From positions 3,865-49,235 of the forward strand of contig JAFMKS010000006.1 in NCBI GenBank assembly GCA_017852835.1: a stretch of 45,371 bases of DNA. The letters are read 5' to 3'. Every line of letters begins with the position of its first letter. Positions within the stretch are counted from its first letter, which is position 1. This document shows positions 24,725 to 36,479 of the stretch, one piece after another. The notes under the pieces were generated by a model. It worked only from the letters and a program-made list of their open reading frames with translations. It did not search any database and was not told the DNA's origin. This DNA is from Paracoccaceae bacterium (GTDB lineage Bacteria; Pseudomonadota; Alphaproteobacteria; Rhodobacterales; Rhodobacteraceae). The position numbers and the translations under genes were made by a program.

Positions 24725-25324
24725 ATGTATGTCGCAGTCACATCATTGGCGGCTTTCGCCTTTAGCCAGATCGCAACGCCGGGACCGGCGAATATGGCGA
24801 TGTTGGCCGCGGGTGCGCGTCTGGGGTTTCGCGCGGCATTTCCGTTTATGTTTGGTGTGTTGCTGGGCAAACAATTGATCATCTGGCCTATTGGCTTTGG
24901 TCTGATGGAATTGGCCACTCAAGTGCCGCTTTTGTTTTTGACACTTAAATACATTTCGGCGGTCTACATTATATGGCTTGCTTGGCGTGTGGCGAATATG
25001 CGGTTGAACGTGGATCAGGATCCTGTTGGCTTGGGGTTTCGGGCAGGATTGTTCGTGCATCCCCTTAATCCCAAAGCATGGATGATGATCACCTACAGTT
25101 TTTCCAATTATGTGGCTGTGGATGCTCCTGTTTGGATCGCCACGGCGTGGATTGCGGGCACATTGTTCGTAATACAGGCGATTTGCCACCCAATTTGGAC
25201 CTTTTTCGGCGATCGTATCGCCAAAACTATAATAGGCACCCCCTTTGAACGTTATTTGATGTGGGGGTTGGCAGGATTGACCGTTGCGTTTGTTCTGTTT
25301 GCTCTTTTAAGAGGAGAACTTTGA
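24725..25324 (+). CDS. LysE/RhtB-family amino-acid exporter
   Basis: A 199-residue membrane protein with about six hydrophobic helices. FAFSQIATPGPANMAMLAAG (residues 11-30) is the LysE-family signature (TPGPxxxxxxxxG); G-RAAFPFMFGVLLGK follows. HPLNPKAWMMIT in the fourth helix is also typical. It should export a small amino acid or a derivative. The specific substrate is not known. It is followed after one base by a GNAT acetyltransferase, so the two are probably co-transcribed. Confidence 0.9.
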   Translation: MYVAVTSLAAFAFSQIATPGPANMAMLAAGARLGFRAAFPFMFGVLLGKQLIIWPIGFGLMELATQVPLLFLTLKYISAVYIIWLAWRVANMRLNVDQDPVGLGFRAGLFVHPLNPKAWMMITYSFSNYVAVDAPVWIATAWIAGTLFVIQAICHPIWTFFGDRIAKTIIGTPFERYLMWGLAGLTVAFVLFALLRGEL

Positions 25325-25325
25325 T

Positions 25326-25865
25326 ATGAAACTTGATGCGATCACAACACAGCCTGTTGTTGAAACCGCGCGCTTTGTGCTGCGTCCGTTGCGCCGCTCT
25401 GATGCGGGGTTGATTGAGTTTTACACAAAGGACGAACGCGTCGCCCGTCAAACGACGACGATCCCGCATCCTCTGCCTCCGGGGGCGACAGAAACCTTTA
25501 TCAATCGGTGTTTATCGGTTGAGCGGGACGAAGATGTCTGGGCCATTGATGCAAGCGCCGCAGGCTGGTCCGAGGTGGTCGGGTTGGTCAGCCTTGAACG
25601 CCTCAGCCGCAACCAATCCGAATTGGGGTATTGGGTGGCGCCTGCGTTTTGGAACCAAGGCGTCGCATCCGAGGTATCCGCCGCGATCATTGAGGCCAAC
25701 CCAATGGAAAACGACACGATCTTTGCCGCCGTGTTTCAGGATAATCCCGCCTCTGCGCGTGTGTTGACAAATTGCGGATTTGAATATGTCGGCGATGCCG
25801 AGGCCTTTTCCGTTGCAAGGAACGCCAAGGTCGCGACATGGACATATATTCGTAAGTTTACCTAA
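25326..25865 (+). CDS. GNAT-family N-acetyltransferase
   Basis: A 179-residue RimJ/RimL-like acetyltransferase. It begins ETARFVLRPLRRSDAGLI, the usual first strand, and has the acetyl-CoA region LGYWVAPAFWNQGVASE (residues about 98-114) and the late NPASARVLTNCGFEYVG motif. The target may be an amine, an amino acid or a protein terminus. It is intact, unlike the related gene just downstream. Start is one base after the lysE stop. Confidence 0.88.
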   Translation: MKLDAITTQPVVETARFVLRPLRRSDAGLIEFYTKDERVARQTTTIPHPLPPGATETFINRCLSVERDEDVWAIDASAAGWSEVVGLVSLERLSRNQSELGYWVAPAFWNQGVASEVSAAIIEANPMENDTIFAAVFQDNPASARVLTNCGFEYVGDAEAFSVARNAKVATWTYIRKFT

Positions 25866-25874
25866 GGCGTCATA

Positions 25875-28517
<2,643 letters not shown>

Positions 28518-28528
28518 GGAATAAGGGT

Positions 28529-29785
28529 GTGAGCGATCTTGGACAGCAGATGAACGAAATGGGCGCACGTGCACGTGCAGCGGCGTCAGTGTTGGCCTAT
28601 GCATCGCCGGAGGCCAAGACCAAAGCACTACTGACTGCTGCCGATTCAATGGTTGCCGCGACGGATCATATTATTGCCGAAAATGCCAAGGATTTGGATT
28701 TTGGACGTGAAAAGGGCCTAACAGATGCCATGATGGACCGTCTGATGTTGGACGCGGATCGCATCACGGCCATGGCCGAGGGGCTTCGCACCATTGCGGG
28801 GCAGGACGATCCTGTGGGAGAAGTGATCGCAGAATGGGATCGACCCACGGGCCTTCATATCCGTCGTGTGCGCACCCCCCTTGGCGTGATCGGCGTAATT
28901 TATGAAAGCCGCCCCAACGTCACGGCGGATGCGGGGGCCTTGTGCCTGAAATCTGGAAATGCCGTCATTTTGCGCGGCGGCTCTGAAAGCCTGCACAGCG
29001 CTGCGGCCATTCATGCCTGTTTGGTGCAAGGGTTGCAGGCCGCAGGCCTACCCGAGGACGCCGTTCAAATCGTACCCACCCGAGATCGCGCCGCGGTTGA
29101 GCATTTGTTGAAGATGACAGAATTTGTGGATGTCATCGTTCCCCGCGGTGGCAAAGGGTTGGTGGGATTGGTCCAACGCGAAGCGCGCGTTCCCGTTTTT
29201 GCCCATCTTGAAGGGATTGTGCATATCTACATTGATAAATCTGCGGATCCACAGAAAACCATGGATGTGGTCCTGAATTCAAAAACTCGGCGCACAGGGA
29301 TATGCGGTGCAGCAGAGTGTTTGTTGATTCATCAGGATATTTTGGACACCTTGGGCCGTGATGTTTTGCGCGCGTTAATGGGGGCTGGCGTTTCGGTGCG
29401 CGGGGACGCCGCCATCGCAAAATTAGATAACGTTGTCCCCGCTTTGGACACGGATTGGGGCACAGAGTATTTGGACAGCATCATTGCCGCCAAGACCGTT
29501 GCCAATGTGGACGCGGCGATTGAACATATCCAAACCTACAGCTCTGCACACACAGAATGCGTGATGTGCGAAGATATGGCCGTGCGTGACAAATTCTTCG
29601 AACGAATTGATAGCGCAATCCTGATGCACAATGCCTCGACCCAATTCGCCGACGGGGGTGAATTTGGAATGGGCGCAGAAATTGGCATTGCGACTGGTAA
29701 AATGCATGCTCGCGGCCCTGTCGGGGCCGCGCAGCTTACATCGTTTAAATATCTGGTCGAAGGAAACGGAACTACCCGCGCCTAA
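28529..29785 (+). CDS. proA: Gamma-glutamyl phosphate reductase
   Basis: A 418-residue NADPH-dependent dehydrogenase of the ALDH superfamily, the second step of proline synthesis. [20 protein letters not shown] (about 114-133), [15 protein letters not shown] and the catalytic Cys in [14 protein letters not shown] (about 253-266) are present. [20 protein letters not shown] closes the protein. It uses a GTG start with AATAAGGGT just ahead. Its last 14 bases overlap the end of the convergent chpT remnant. Confidence 0.96.
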   Translation: MSDLGQQMNEMGARARAAASVLAYASPEAKTKALLTAADSMVAATDHIIAENAKDLDFGREKGLTDAMMDRLMLDADRITAMAEGLRTIAGQDDPVGEVIAEWDRPTGLHIRRVRTPLGVIGVIYESRPNVTADAGALCLKSGNAVILRGGSESLHSAAAIHACLVQGLQAAGLPEDAVQIVPTRDRAAVEHLLKMTEFVDVIVPRGGKGLVGLVQREARVPVFAHLEGIVHIYIDKSADPQKTMDVVLNSKTRRTGICGAAECLLIHQDILDTLGRDVLRALMGAGVSVRGDAAIAKLDNVVPALDTDWGTEYLDSIIAAKTVANVDAAIEHIQTYSSAHTECVMCEDMAVRDKFFERIDSAILMHNASTQFADGGEFGMGAEIGIATGKMHARGPVGAAQLTSFKYLVEGNGTTRA

Positions 29786-30372
29786 AGAACAGGATTGTGA
29801 GTGTTTCGCGGTGATTGAATTCCACCGCGAACCCATAGGCACCTGCAATGTTGGGTATCCGATGGAATTGCACGACCGCCGGGGCAGGGAGCACGCCTGG
29901 CTCAGAGGAAAGCCGCTCCCATCCAGGGTGGGCAACGGTTGGTCGTTCGCTTGTGGCTGTGATCTTAATGTTATCTGAGTCTGCCACGACATCAATTGTC
30001 CCACCAAGTGTCAACTGCCGTTCCACGCACATCAACCTCATATTAATCAACTGCGCCCATGTTCGGTCGATCGCACTCTCAAGATGCCAGTGCAGATCAA
30101 AACGGGGTGTAGTGTAAATGGCATCGGCCGTACTTTGAACCTTTGGTGCATCCATCATCTGGTCCGTTTGATAGGTGCCAAAGGCCACGCGGAAAAATTC
30201 AATGCGCTCGCGCATCCTTATAACTGTCGTGTATCAGCGCCATTTCAGGGCTTTTGACATCAAGGCTTGCGGTCATTGAAATAAGCTCTAAACCATTTTG
30301 TATCGCACCAATTGGACTGATTATGTCGTGACAGATGCGAGACGCAACAATGTTTGAGATGTCCAGTGCCAT
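29772..30372 (-). pseudogene. chpT: Frameshifted histidine phosphotransferase ChpT
   Basis: The ATG at 30372 opens MALDISNIVASRICHDIISP, containing the SRICHD box whose His accepts the phosphate, then IGAIQNGLELI. At about 30205-30215 the frame shifts by one: …SYKDARAH ends in TGA at 30199, while the rest of ChpT (ERIEFFRVAFG, then RTWAQLINMRLMCVERQL and the degenerate ATPase-like end) continues one base over. Removing one base in GATGCGCGAGCG restores DAERIEFFRVAFG. In relatives ChpT passes phosphate from CckA to CtrA and CpdR; a broken gene would cut that relay unless frameshifting rescues it or the base is a sequencing error. Length otherwise normal (about 200 codons). Confidence 0.88.
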
Positions 30373-30405
30373 TACTGGCCTCCGCTTAAGATAGGATTTA
30401 GGGTG

Positions 30406-30594
30406 ATGGAAGATTTGAACGCACATTTGGAACCAGGCATGCTGGTGTGCCATCCCCAAAAACCTGAATGGGGCATCGGACAAGTGCAGTCACGCATAAA
30501 TGGCAAAATTACCGTTAATTTTCGGGACCACGGCAAGGTTGTCATTGACGGAACCCTTATTATGTTAGAGCTTTCATTAACAGCCGAAAGATGA
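30406..30594 (+). CDS. DUF3553 small protein
   Basis: A 62-residue protein: LEPGMLVCHPQKPEWGIGQV and VNFRDHGKVVIDG are the DUF3553 pattern, a small beta fold somewhat like a CarD/UvrD tail. It stands divergent to chpT, a common pairing in Alphaproteobacteria. Role unknown; a fold binding RNA polymerase or DNA helicase has been suggested only by resemblance. AGGATTTAGGGTG precedes the ATG. An A/T-rich inverted repeat follows its stop. Confidence 0.85.
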   Translation: MEDLNAHLEPGMLVCHPQKPEWGIGQVQSRINGKITVNFRDHGKVVIDGTLIMLELSLTAER

Positions 30595-30600
30595 AAATAT

Positions 30601-30633
30601 ATTGAAAAAACATCTTATAATTGTTTTTTCAAT
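30601..30633. terminator. AT-rich inverted repeat after DUF3553
   Basis: ATTGAAAAAACA (30601-30612) and TGTTTTTTCAAT (30622-30633) are perfect complements, with a 9-base loop. The right arm has the T6 run, so it may stop transcription weakly on both strands. Confidence 0.6.
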
Positions 30634-30710
30634 GGTGTGATTTGTGTCATTGCTTGCCAAGCAGGGATCGACTGGTTAGATACTCGCAGAACCAAGGGAA
30701 AGCGGGTTGT

Positions 30711-31481
30711 ATGACACAATCATCACCACAGTTCCGCGTGAAACTTGCGCAAACTGAAGATGAGTTGCGTGCGGCGCAACGACTTCGATATGATGTCTTT
30801 GTTGTGGAATTGGGGGGATCGGGCGATATGGTCGATCATGAGGCCCGATTAGAACGCGACGCCTTTGATCCGTTTTTCGATCATCTGATACTTTACGACG
30901 ATGCGCTTATCCATGAGGGGTATTCCACCGTTGTTGGGGTCTATCGCCTACTGCCCCAAGAGGGGGCCGCGAAAATCGGACGGTATTATTCCGAGGATGA
31001 ATATGATCTGACACCTCTACGTCAATCGGGAAGGCGCCTTTTGGAACTTGGGCGATCCTGTTTGCACGCGGATTACCGTGGTGGCACGGCGATGTATGTT
31101 CTTTGGCAGGCCTTGGCGGATTATGTAATTGAACGCGATATTGAAATCCTGTTCGGTGTTGCCAGTTTTCATGGCATAAATATCGCGGATATCGCCGCAC
31201 CGCTTAGCATGCTGTATCATCGTCATCTTGCCCCCCCTGAACTGCGTGTGCACGCACAGCCACATTCGGCACAAACGATGAACCTGATTTCAGAGGCGGA
31301 TTTAGATCGCAAGGCAGCGATGCTGGCAGTACCTGCATTGATTAAGGCCTATCTGCGTCTAGGCGGTGTTGTGGGGGCGGATGCCTTTGTCGATCGCCGG
31401 TTTAATACAACAGATGTATGTTTGATTATGGACACCGCGAAAATGAACGAAAAGCAGCGAAATCTATATGCACGATCCTAA
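30711..31481 (+). CDS. olsB: L-ornithine N-alpha-acyltransferase
   Basis: A 256-residue GNAT-fold acyltransferase that joins a 3-hydroxyacyl chain to ornithine, the first step of ornithine-lipid synthesis. The N-terminal AQRLRYDVFVVELGG (about 22-36) and the central LLELGRSCLHADYRGG then GVASFHGINIADIAAPLSML are OlsB/hemolysin-acyl hallmarks. I chose the ATG at 30711 (MTQSSPQ); the frame reaches back to 30621 through leader. It overlaps olsA by 14 bases, so both enzymes are made together. Ornithine lipids are phosphate-free and often replace phospholipid when phosphate is scarce. Confidence 0.92.
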   Translation: MTQSSPQFRVKLAQTEDELRAAQRLRYDVFVVELGGSGDMVDHEARLERDAFDPFFDHLILYDDALIHEGYSTVVGVYRLLPQEGAAKIGRYYSEDEYDLTPLRQSGRRLLELGRSCLHADYRGGTAMYVLWQALADYVIERDIEILFGVASFHGINIADIAAPLSMLYHRHLAPPELRVHAQPHSAQTMNLISEADLDRKAAMLAVPALIKAYLRLGGVVGADAFVDRRFNTTDVCLIMDTAKMNEKQRNLYARS

Positions 31482-32310
31482 TACACCTGACTGGACAGAA
31501 GAGCTTGAACCAAAGCTCTCTGATATTTCGATCCTCGGCTGGTGCCTTGTGGCAATCCGTGCTGTTTTGATGCTCTTGATCATTTTGGTTGGGATTGTGT
31601 TCCTGTTCATCGCGCGTGGGGTGGAACGCCCCTTTGTTGGGTCCCGCCGTCCAATCAGTGGTCAGGTGGTGAATTGTGTCTGTCGCATTGGCGCGCGCGC
31701 GATTGGATTGCGTATGTCGGCGCGCGGGACACCCATGACGCATCCTGGTGCGGTTGTGGCTAATCACTCATCTTGGTTGGATATCATCGTTCTGAACGCC
31801 GCGAAGCGCGTGTTTTTTGTCTCCAAAGCTGAGGTGTCCAGTTGGCCTGGGATCGGGTTTTTGGCAAATATCACAGGCACGGTATTTATTCGCCGCGAAC
31901 GTCGCGATTCAAAATTGCAAAAGGATTTGTTTCAAACGCGGTTGTGTTTAGGACATAAATTGTTGTTCTTTCCCGAAGGAACATCCACCGACAGTCTGCG
32001 GGTCTTGCCGTTTAAATCGACACTCTTCGCGGCGTTTTTTGAGCCCGAGCTGAAGGATAAAATTTACATCCAAGCGGTGACTGTAAATTATCATGCTCCA
32101 AAAAATCAGGATAAGCGGTTTTATGGTTGGTGGGGTGAAATGGATTTTGGCACCCACATGATTCAATCCCTTTCGGCACTCCCGCAAGGACAAGTAGAGG
32201 TCGTGTTTCACGAACCACGCGCGTTGAAACAGTATGACAGCCGCAAAGTATTAGCTGCGGATTTGGAACAAGACGTGCGCAGCGCGCATGTATTTGATGG
32301 GAAATACTAG
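31468..32310 (+). CDS. olsA: Lyso-ornithine lipid O-acyltransferase
   Basis: A 280-residue membrane-linked acyltransferase (PlsC type), the second step of ornithine-lipid synthesis. A membrane segment (LVAIRAVLMLLIILVGIVFL, about 28-47) comes first. The catalytic HxxxxD box is NHSSWLDI, and FFPEGTSTD is the lysophospholipid-binding block; VFIRR lies between. Length is normal. It overlaps olsB by 14 bases and its end overlaps the convergent ThiE-like gene by 4. Confidence 0.92.
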   Translation: MHDPNTPDWTEELEPKLSDISILGWCLVAIRAVLMLLIILVGIVFLFIARGVERPFVGSRRPISGQVVNCVCRIGARAIGLRMSARGTPMTHPGAVVANHSSWLDIIVLNAAKRVFFVSKAEVSSWPGIGFLANITGTVFIRRERRDSKLQKDLFQTRLCLGHKLLFFPEGTSTDSLRVLPFKSTLFAAFFEPELKDKIYIQAVTVNYHAPKNQDKRFYGWWGEMDFGTHMIQSLSALPQGQVEVVFHEPRALKQYDSRKVLAADLEQDVRSAHVFDGKY

Positions 32311-32927
32311 GCGCGCGCTGCAAGTAATGTGGTCAGGGTCTCGGCGGGGCTATCTGTTCCCCAAATTTCATCCCCAAAAGCCAAGAAATCTGTAACAGGT
32401 GTGATTTGACGCACGATTTCGGCGCTCAGGCCGCCCTCGGCCACGATAGGTACCTCGATCATCTCGCTCCACCATGCAAACAAGTCGTGTTCTGCCAATG
32501 TGCCATCGCCCAATGCTGCCCCGCTTAGGGGGCCAAAGCTCACGTATTCTGCGCCGGCTTCGCCCGCGATTATTCCGTCATGGCGTGATGCGCCGCAATA
32601 GGCGCCGACAATGGCTTCATCCCCCAATTCTTTGCGGGCTTTGCGCAAATTGCGCGCACCATCGGGAAAATGCACGCCATCCAACCCCAAACGTTCCACC
32701 ATCAACACATGGCTGTCGATCACAATGGCCACATCCCGCGCATGGCAAACTTCGCGCAGGGCATCGCCCGCCTTAAGGATGCGGGTTTCATCTCGGGTGG
32801 CCATTGCCATACGCACACAGGCCACAGGATGGGCATCCAAAACACGCGCGAGATCGTCGCAAAGTACCGTTTGATCGAAATCGGACGGTGTAATCAAATA
32901 GGTTTGTGGAAGCTCGTCTTGCGCCAT
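32307..32927 (-). CDS. ThiE/TenI-like TIM-barrel protein
   Basis: A 206-residue TIM barrel of the thiamine-phosphate synthase superfamily. IVIDSHVLMVERLGLDGVHF, then YCGASRHDGIIAGEAGAEYV and SFGPLSG follow the ThiE order of strands. However, the usual diphosphate and pyrimidine residues (GQ.D after the VH, and the TPTK loop) differ, so activity as thiamine-phosphate synthase is doubtful and a TenI-like or other role is possible. No thi genes or TPP riboswitch are near. It converges with olsA and is divergent from the methyltransferase gene. Confidence 0.75.
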   Translation of the reverse strand: MAQDELPQTYLITPSDFDQTVLCDDLARVLDAHPVACVRMAMATRDETRILKAGDALREVCHARDVAIVIDSHVLMVERLGLDGVHFPDGARNLRKARKELGDEAIVGAYCGASRHDGIIAGEAGAEYVSFGPLSGAALGDGTLAEHDLFAWWSEMIEVPIVAEGGLSAEIVRQITPVTDFLAFGDEIWGTDSPAETLTTLLAARA

Positions 32928-33058
32928 CTTGGGATCCTTGGATATTTCTGCGCCCTTTTAGCGTGGAAAAACGCGCTTGACCATGGGCCTTGGTGAAAAT
33001 GGACTTTCTTCTTGGGCAGGCATGACTTAAATCACGCCCAAACACAGCGGAGGTTTTC

Positions 33059-33811
33059 ATGCTATCTTCACATCCACAACCAAGTGTCGTTTTGGTGCGC
33101 CCCCAGATGGGCGAAAATATTGGTGCTGCGGCGCGGGGGATGTGGAATTTCGGATTGGACCGTATGCGGGTCGTTGCCCCCCGCGATGGGTGGCCCACCA
33201 GTCAAAAGGCCGTCGCCATGGCCAGTGGGGCAGGGCGTTTGTTGGATGAGGCAGGTCATTTTGATCGGGTCGAAGGTGCGTTGAGCGATGCCCATTTCGT
33301 GTTGGCCACAACGGCGCGGCCACGTGGGTTGACGAAACCTGTCCTAAGCCCTGAAGAGGCTATGCGCCAAGCGGCAGAGCGTATCGCGCGTGGTGAAAAT
33401 GTGTCGATCATGTTTGGCCCTGAACGTTCGGGCCTTGAAAACGAAGAAATTGCGCAGGCAAACGCCATTGTCAGCGTGCCTGTAAACCCTGATTTTCCCT
33501 CCCTAAACCTTGCGCAATGTGTGCTTTTGTTGGGGTACGAATGGCGTCGCGCCACACAAGCCATTCAGGCCGAAACCATGGAAATGGCCAAAACCGAATG
33601 GGCCGAAACAGGTGAAATTGAAAAACTGTCCGAACATTTTGAAACAACCTTGGATCTGGCAGGGTTCTTTTTCCCAGAGGCAAAAGCAGAGGGCATGAAA
33701 ACCAATTTGCGCAATCTATGGTCGCGCATGCCATTAACCCGATCAGACGTGCAAATTTTTCACGGGATGATGCGTCAAATGGTGCGTTGGAAAAACCATG
33801 ATGGGGATTGA
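33059..33811 (+). CDS. trmJ: TrmJ-like RNA 2'-O-methyltransferase (SPOUT)
   Basis: A 250-residue methyltransferase that should modify the ribose at tRNA position 32. The SPOUT knot is visible: VLVRPQMGENIGAAARGMWN (residues 11-30) gives the N-terminal motif 1, SIMFGPERSGLENEEI (motif 2) and IVSVPVNPDFPSLNLAQCVLL (motif 3) bind S-adenosylmethionine. A C-terminal helical extension completes the TrmJ form. GCGGAGG lies before the ATG. Its position before ctaA is not obviously functional. Confidence 0.85.
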   Translation: MLSSHPQPSVVLVRPQMGENIGAAARGMWNFGLDRMRVVAPRDGWPTSQKAVAMASGAGRLLDEAGHFDRVEGALSDAHFVLATTARPRGLTKPVLSPEEAMRQAAERIARGENVSIMFGPERSGLENEEIAQANAIVSVPVNPDFPSLNLAQCVLLLGYEWRRATQAIQAETMEMAKTEWAETGEIEKLSEHFETTLDLAGFFFPEAKAEGMKTNLRNLWSRMPLTRSDVQIFHGMMRQMVRWKNHDGD

Positions 33812-33863
33812 AAAACCCACCCCGAAACCCTAGCCTTAAGCTAACAATAAAAGGCATAATCAG

Positions 33864-35003
33864 ATGAGCACGAAACGCACAATTTTTGAAGATGTCAGTG
33901 AAAAATCAACCGACGCGCAGCCGCATGTCGGAGTGATTGATCAGGGTCAGAATACGGGCGCCCGCGCGGCGATCCGCGCATGGATGATCCTCTTATTCCT
34001 ATTGGTTTGGGCGATGATTTTGGTCGGCGGTTTGACGCGATTAACCGACAGCGGTCTGTCGATCACAGAATGGCGCCCGCTGACGGGTGCCTTACCGCCC
34101 ATGAATGATGCAGCGTGGTTGGTTGAATTTGAAAAATACAAACAAATTCCCGAATACCAATTGCAGAACATGGGCATGTCCATGTCTGAATTTAAATTCA
34201 TCTACTGGTGGGAATGGGGCCATCGTCAACTGGGCCGCTTCATTGGACTGGTCTGGGTGCTTGGATTTGCGTTCTTATTCTTAACCAAAAAAATCCCAAC
34301 GGGTTGGACGCCTAAATTGCTGTTATTGGGGGCCTTGGGTGGTTTGCAGGGGGCCATTGGTTGGTGGATGGTTTACAGTGGATTGGGTGGTGAGATGTTG
34401 GATGTCGCCTCGTATCGTTTGGCGACACACCTTGGTTTGGCCTTTGTCATACTTGGGTTCATCACTTGGTTTGTTCTGCAAATTTCAAATAGTGATAAAG
34501 ATTTGCTGCAACGCCGTCGAGGGCGTGAGGCGAAATTGTTTTCCATGTCTACTGGCGTGATGCATTTCGCATTTCTGCAAATCTTCATCGGCGCATTGGT
34601 CGCGGGCATTGATGCTGGGCGTAACTATGTGGATTGGCCGCTGATGGCGGGCGGATTTTTCCCACCCTTTATGTTTGAATTGGAACCGCTTTGGCGCAAC
34701 TTCTTTGAAAACGACGGGACTGTTCAATTTATCCACCGTATCGTGGCCTATCTGTTGTTCATTTATGTGATCATTGTGTGGCGCCGTTCGCGTCAGTCAG
34801 GCAATGATAAGGTGCGCTTTGTCTTTAACGTTGTGCTCACAGTCACGTTTTTTCAGGCGGTTTTGGGCATCGTTACGGTGATGTATTCATCGCCCATGGA
34901 AATTGCGATTTTCCATCAATTTGGTGCGATTGTTTTGTGGGTGTCGATCCTATGGGCGAAATTCGTATCAGGCTATCCACCTGAACAATCAGTACGGATT
35001 TAA
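33864..35003 (+). CDS. ctaA: Haem A synthase
   Basis: A 379-residue membrane enzyme that oxidises haem O to haem A for aa3-type cytochrome oxidase. About eight membrane helices are seen. The first is followed by GGLTRLTDSGLSITEWRPLTG (about 53-73), and WEWGHRQLGRFIGLVW carries the first haem-ligand His; THLGLAF, QIFIGALVAGIDAG and QFIHRIVAYLLF carry the others. The N-terminal 40 residues are hydrophilic. The usual oxidase genes are not in the window. It is followed after 3 bases by the M32 peptidase. Confidence 0.95.
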   Translation: MSTKRTIFEDVSEKSTDAQPHVGVIDQGQNTGARAAIRAWMILLFLLVWAMILVGGLTRLTDSGLSITEWRPLTGALPPMNDAAWLVEFEKYKQIPEYQLQNMGMSMSEFKFIYWWEWGHRQLGRFIGLVWVLGFAFLFLTKKIPTGWTPKLLLLGALGGLQGAIGWWMVYSGLGGEMLDVASYRLATHLGLAFVILGFITWFVLQISNSDKDLLQRRRGREAKLFSMSTGVMHFAFLQIFIGALVAGIDAGRNYVDWPLMAGGFFPPFMFELEPLWRNFFENDGTVQFIHRIVAYLLFIYVIIVWRRSRQSGNDKVRFVFNVVLTVTFFQAVLGIVTVMYSSPMEIAIFHQFGAIVLWVSILWAKFVSGYPPEQSVRI

Positions 35004-35006
35004 GTA

Positions 35007-36479
35007 ATGAGCACACCCTTTGATGCATTGCTGGCCTATCAACGTCAAAGCGAGGCGTTGGGGCGCATCGCGCAGCTACTTGGATGGGATCATGAAACAG
35101 TGATGCCAGCGGGTTCTGGGGATGACCGATCCGAACAGATGGCCGCATTAGCAGGGGTCCTCCACGCGCGCGGCAGTGGTGCGGAACTTGGCGATCTATT
35201 GTCTGTGGTTGATCCCGATCAGTTGGCAGGCACCGAACGGCGCATATTCGATTTGATCCAAACAGATTTCATGCGCCGCCAAAAAGTGCCTCAGGATTTG
35301 GCGGTTGCGCTTGCGCGCATTACGTCAAAATCGCATCGCGCCTGGACCGAGGCCAAGGCCGCGGATGATGTGTCAATCTTTTTGCCTATGTTGAGCGAGG
35401 TTGTGAACCTGGCCCGTCAAAAGGCCGAAGTTTTGGCCGACGAAAACACACCACTTTATGACGCGCTGTTGCAGGATTATGAACCTGACGGGCACAGCGC
35501 CGAGATCACAGAGATTTTTGACAATCTGCGCCCCCATCTGGTGGATCTGCGTGCCGAGGTGTTAGAGCGTAATCAATCCGTGTCCCTGTCTGGCCATTTC
35601 CCTATGGAACAGCAACGTGCACTAACGGATCGTGTGGCCCGTGTATTTGGCTATGACATGGATCGGGGGCGCATTGATGTGGCTGTGCATCCGTTTAGTT
35701 CGGGCAGCGGCAATGATGTTCGCATCACAACGCGTTATGACGAAACAAACCCATTGGATAGCCTCTATTCCACAATCCATGAAGTGGGTCATGCGACCTA
35801 TGAACAAAATGTGGATCAGATTTATAATTTCACGCCCCTGGGCAATGGATGTTCCATGGCTATCCACGAAAGCCAAAGCCGTATTTACGAAAACCAACTG
35901 GCCCGTTCGCGGCCCTTTACCGATTGGTTGTTTAGCCAGATGAAAGATGCCTTTGGCGATCTGGGTGTTTTAGATGCGGATGGGTTTTACCGCGCGGTGA
36001 ACAGCGTTAAAAATGGATATATCCGAACCGAAGCGGATGAGTTGCAATATAACCTGCACATCATGTTGCGCTATGATTTGGAACGCGCGTTGATTGCAGG
36101 TGATTTGATGGTCAACGATCTTGAGGCGGCATGGAATGATCGTTTCCGTGCGGATTTCGGGTATGCGGTCCCCAAGGCATCGTTGGGCATGTTGCAGGAT
36201 ATTCATTGGTCAGAGTGTTTGATTGGGTATTTCCCAACCTATGCCATCGGCAATATCTATGCGGCCTGTTTGCGCGAGGCGATGTTGAAAGATGCGCCAA
36301 ATGCCATAGATGAATTGGCCGAGGGGCGCACAGATACCGCGCGCACTTGGTTGCGCGAAAACGTGCAGCAACACGGGCGTCGATATAAGGCCCAAGAGGT
36401 CATTGAAAAGGCGACCGGTCAGGCAGCCTCATCAGAACCATTTGTGCGCTATATCCGCGAAAAATTTGCCGAACTTTGA
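35007..36479 (+). CDS. M32-family metallocarboxypeptidase
   Basis: A 490-residue zinc carboxypeptidase (thermostable carboxypeptidase 1 type) cutting single residues from peptide C-termini in the cytoplasm. All five M32 motifs are there: HPF (228-230), DVRITTRY, the HEVGH zinc site (258-262), HESQSR with the third zinc ligand, IRTEADE, and GMLQDIHW. Length is standard. It begins 3 bases after ctaA, so the two may share a transcript. Its last 48 bases overlap the end of the convergent LysR remnant. Confidence 0.95.
   Translation: MSTPFDALLAYQRQSEALGRIAQLLGWDHETVMPAGSGDDRSEQMAALAGVLHARGSGAELGDLLSVVDPDQLAGTERRIFDLIQTDFMRRQKVPQDLAVALARITSKSHRAWTEAKAADDVSIFLPMLSEVVNLARQKAEVLADENTPLYDALLQDYEPDGHSAEITEIFDNLRPHLVDLRAEVLERNQSVSLSGHFPMEQQRALTDRVARVFGYDMDRGRIDVAVHPFSSGSGNDVRITTRYDETNPLDSLYSTIHEVGHATYEQNVDQIYNFTPLGNGCSMAIHESQSRIYENQLARSRPFTDWLFSQMKDAFGDLGVLDADGFYRAVNSVKNGYIRTEADELQYNLHIMLRYDLERALIAGDLMVNDLEAAWNDRFRADFGYAVPKASLGMLQDIHWSECLIGYFPTYAIGNIYAACLREAMLKDAPNAIDELAEGRTDTARTWLRENVQQHGRRYKAQEVIEKATGQAASSEPFVRYIREKFAEL

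Noticed and set aside
32928-33058. TPP riboswitch before the ThiE-like gene
   Set aside because: No CTGAGA thi-box on the minus strand.
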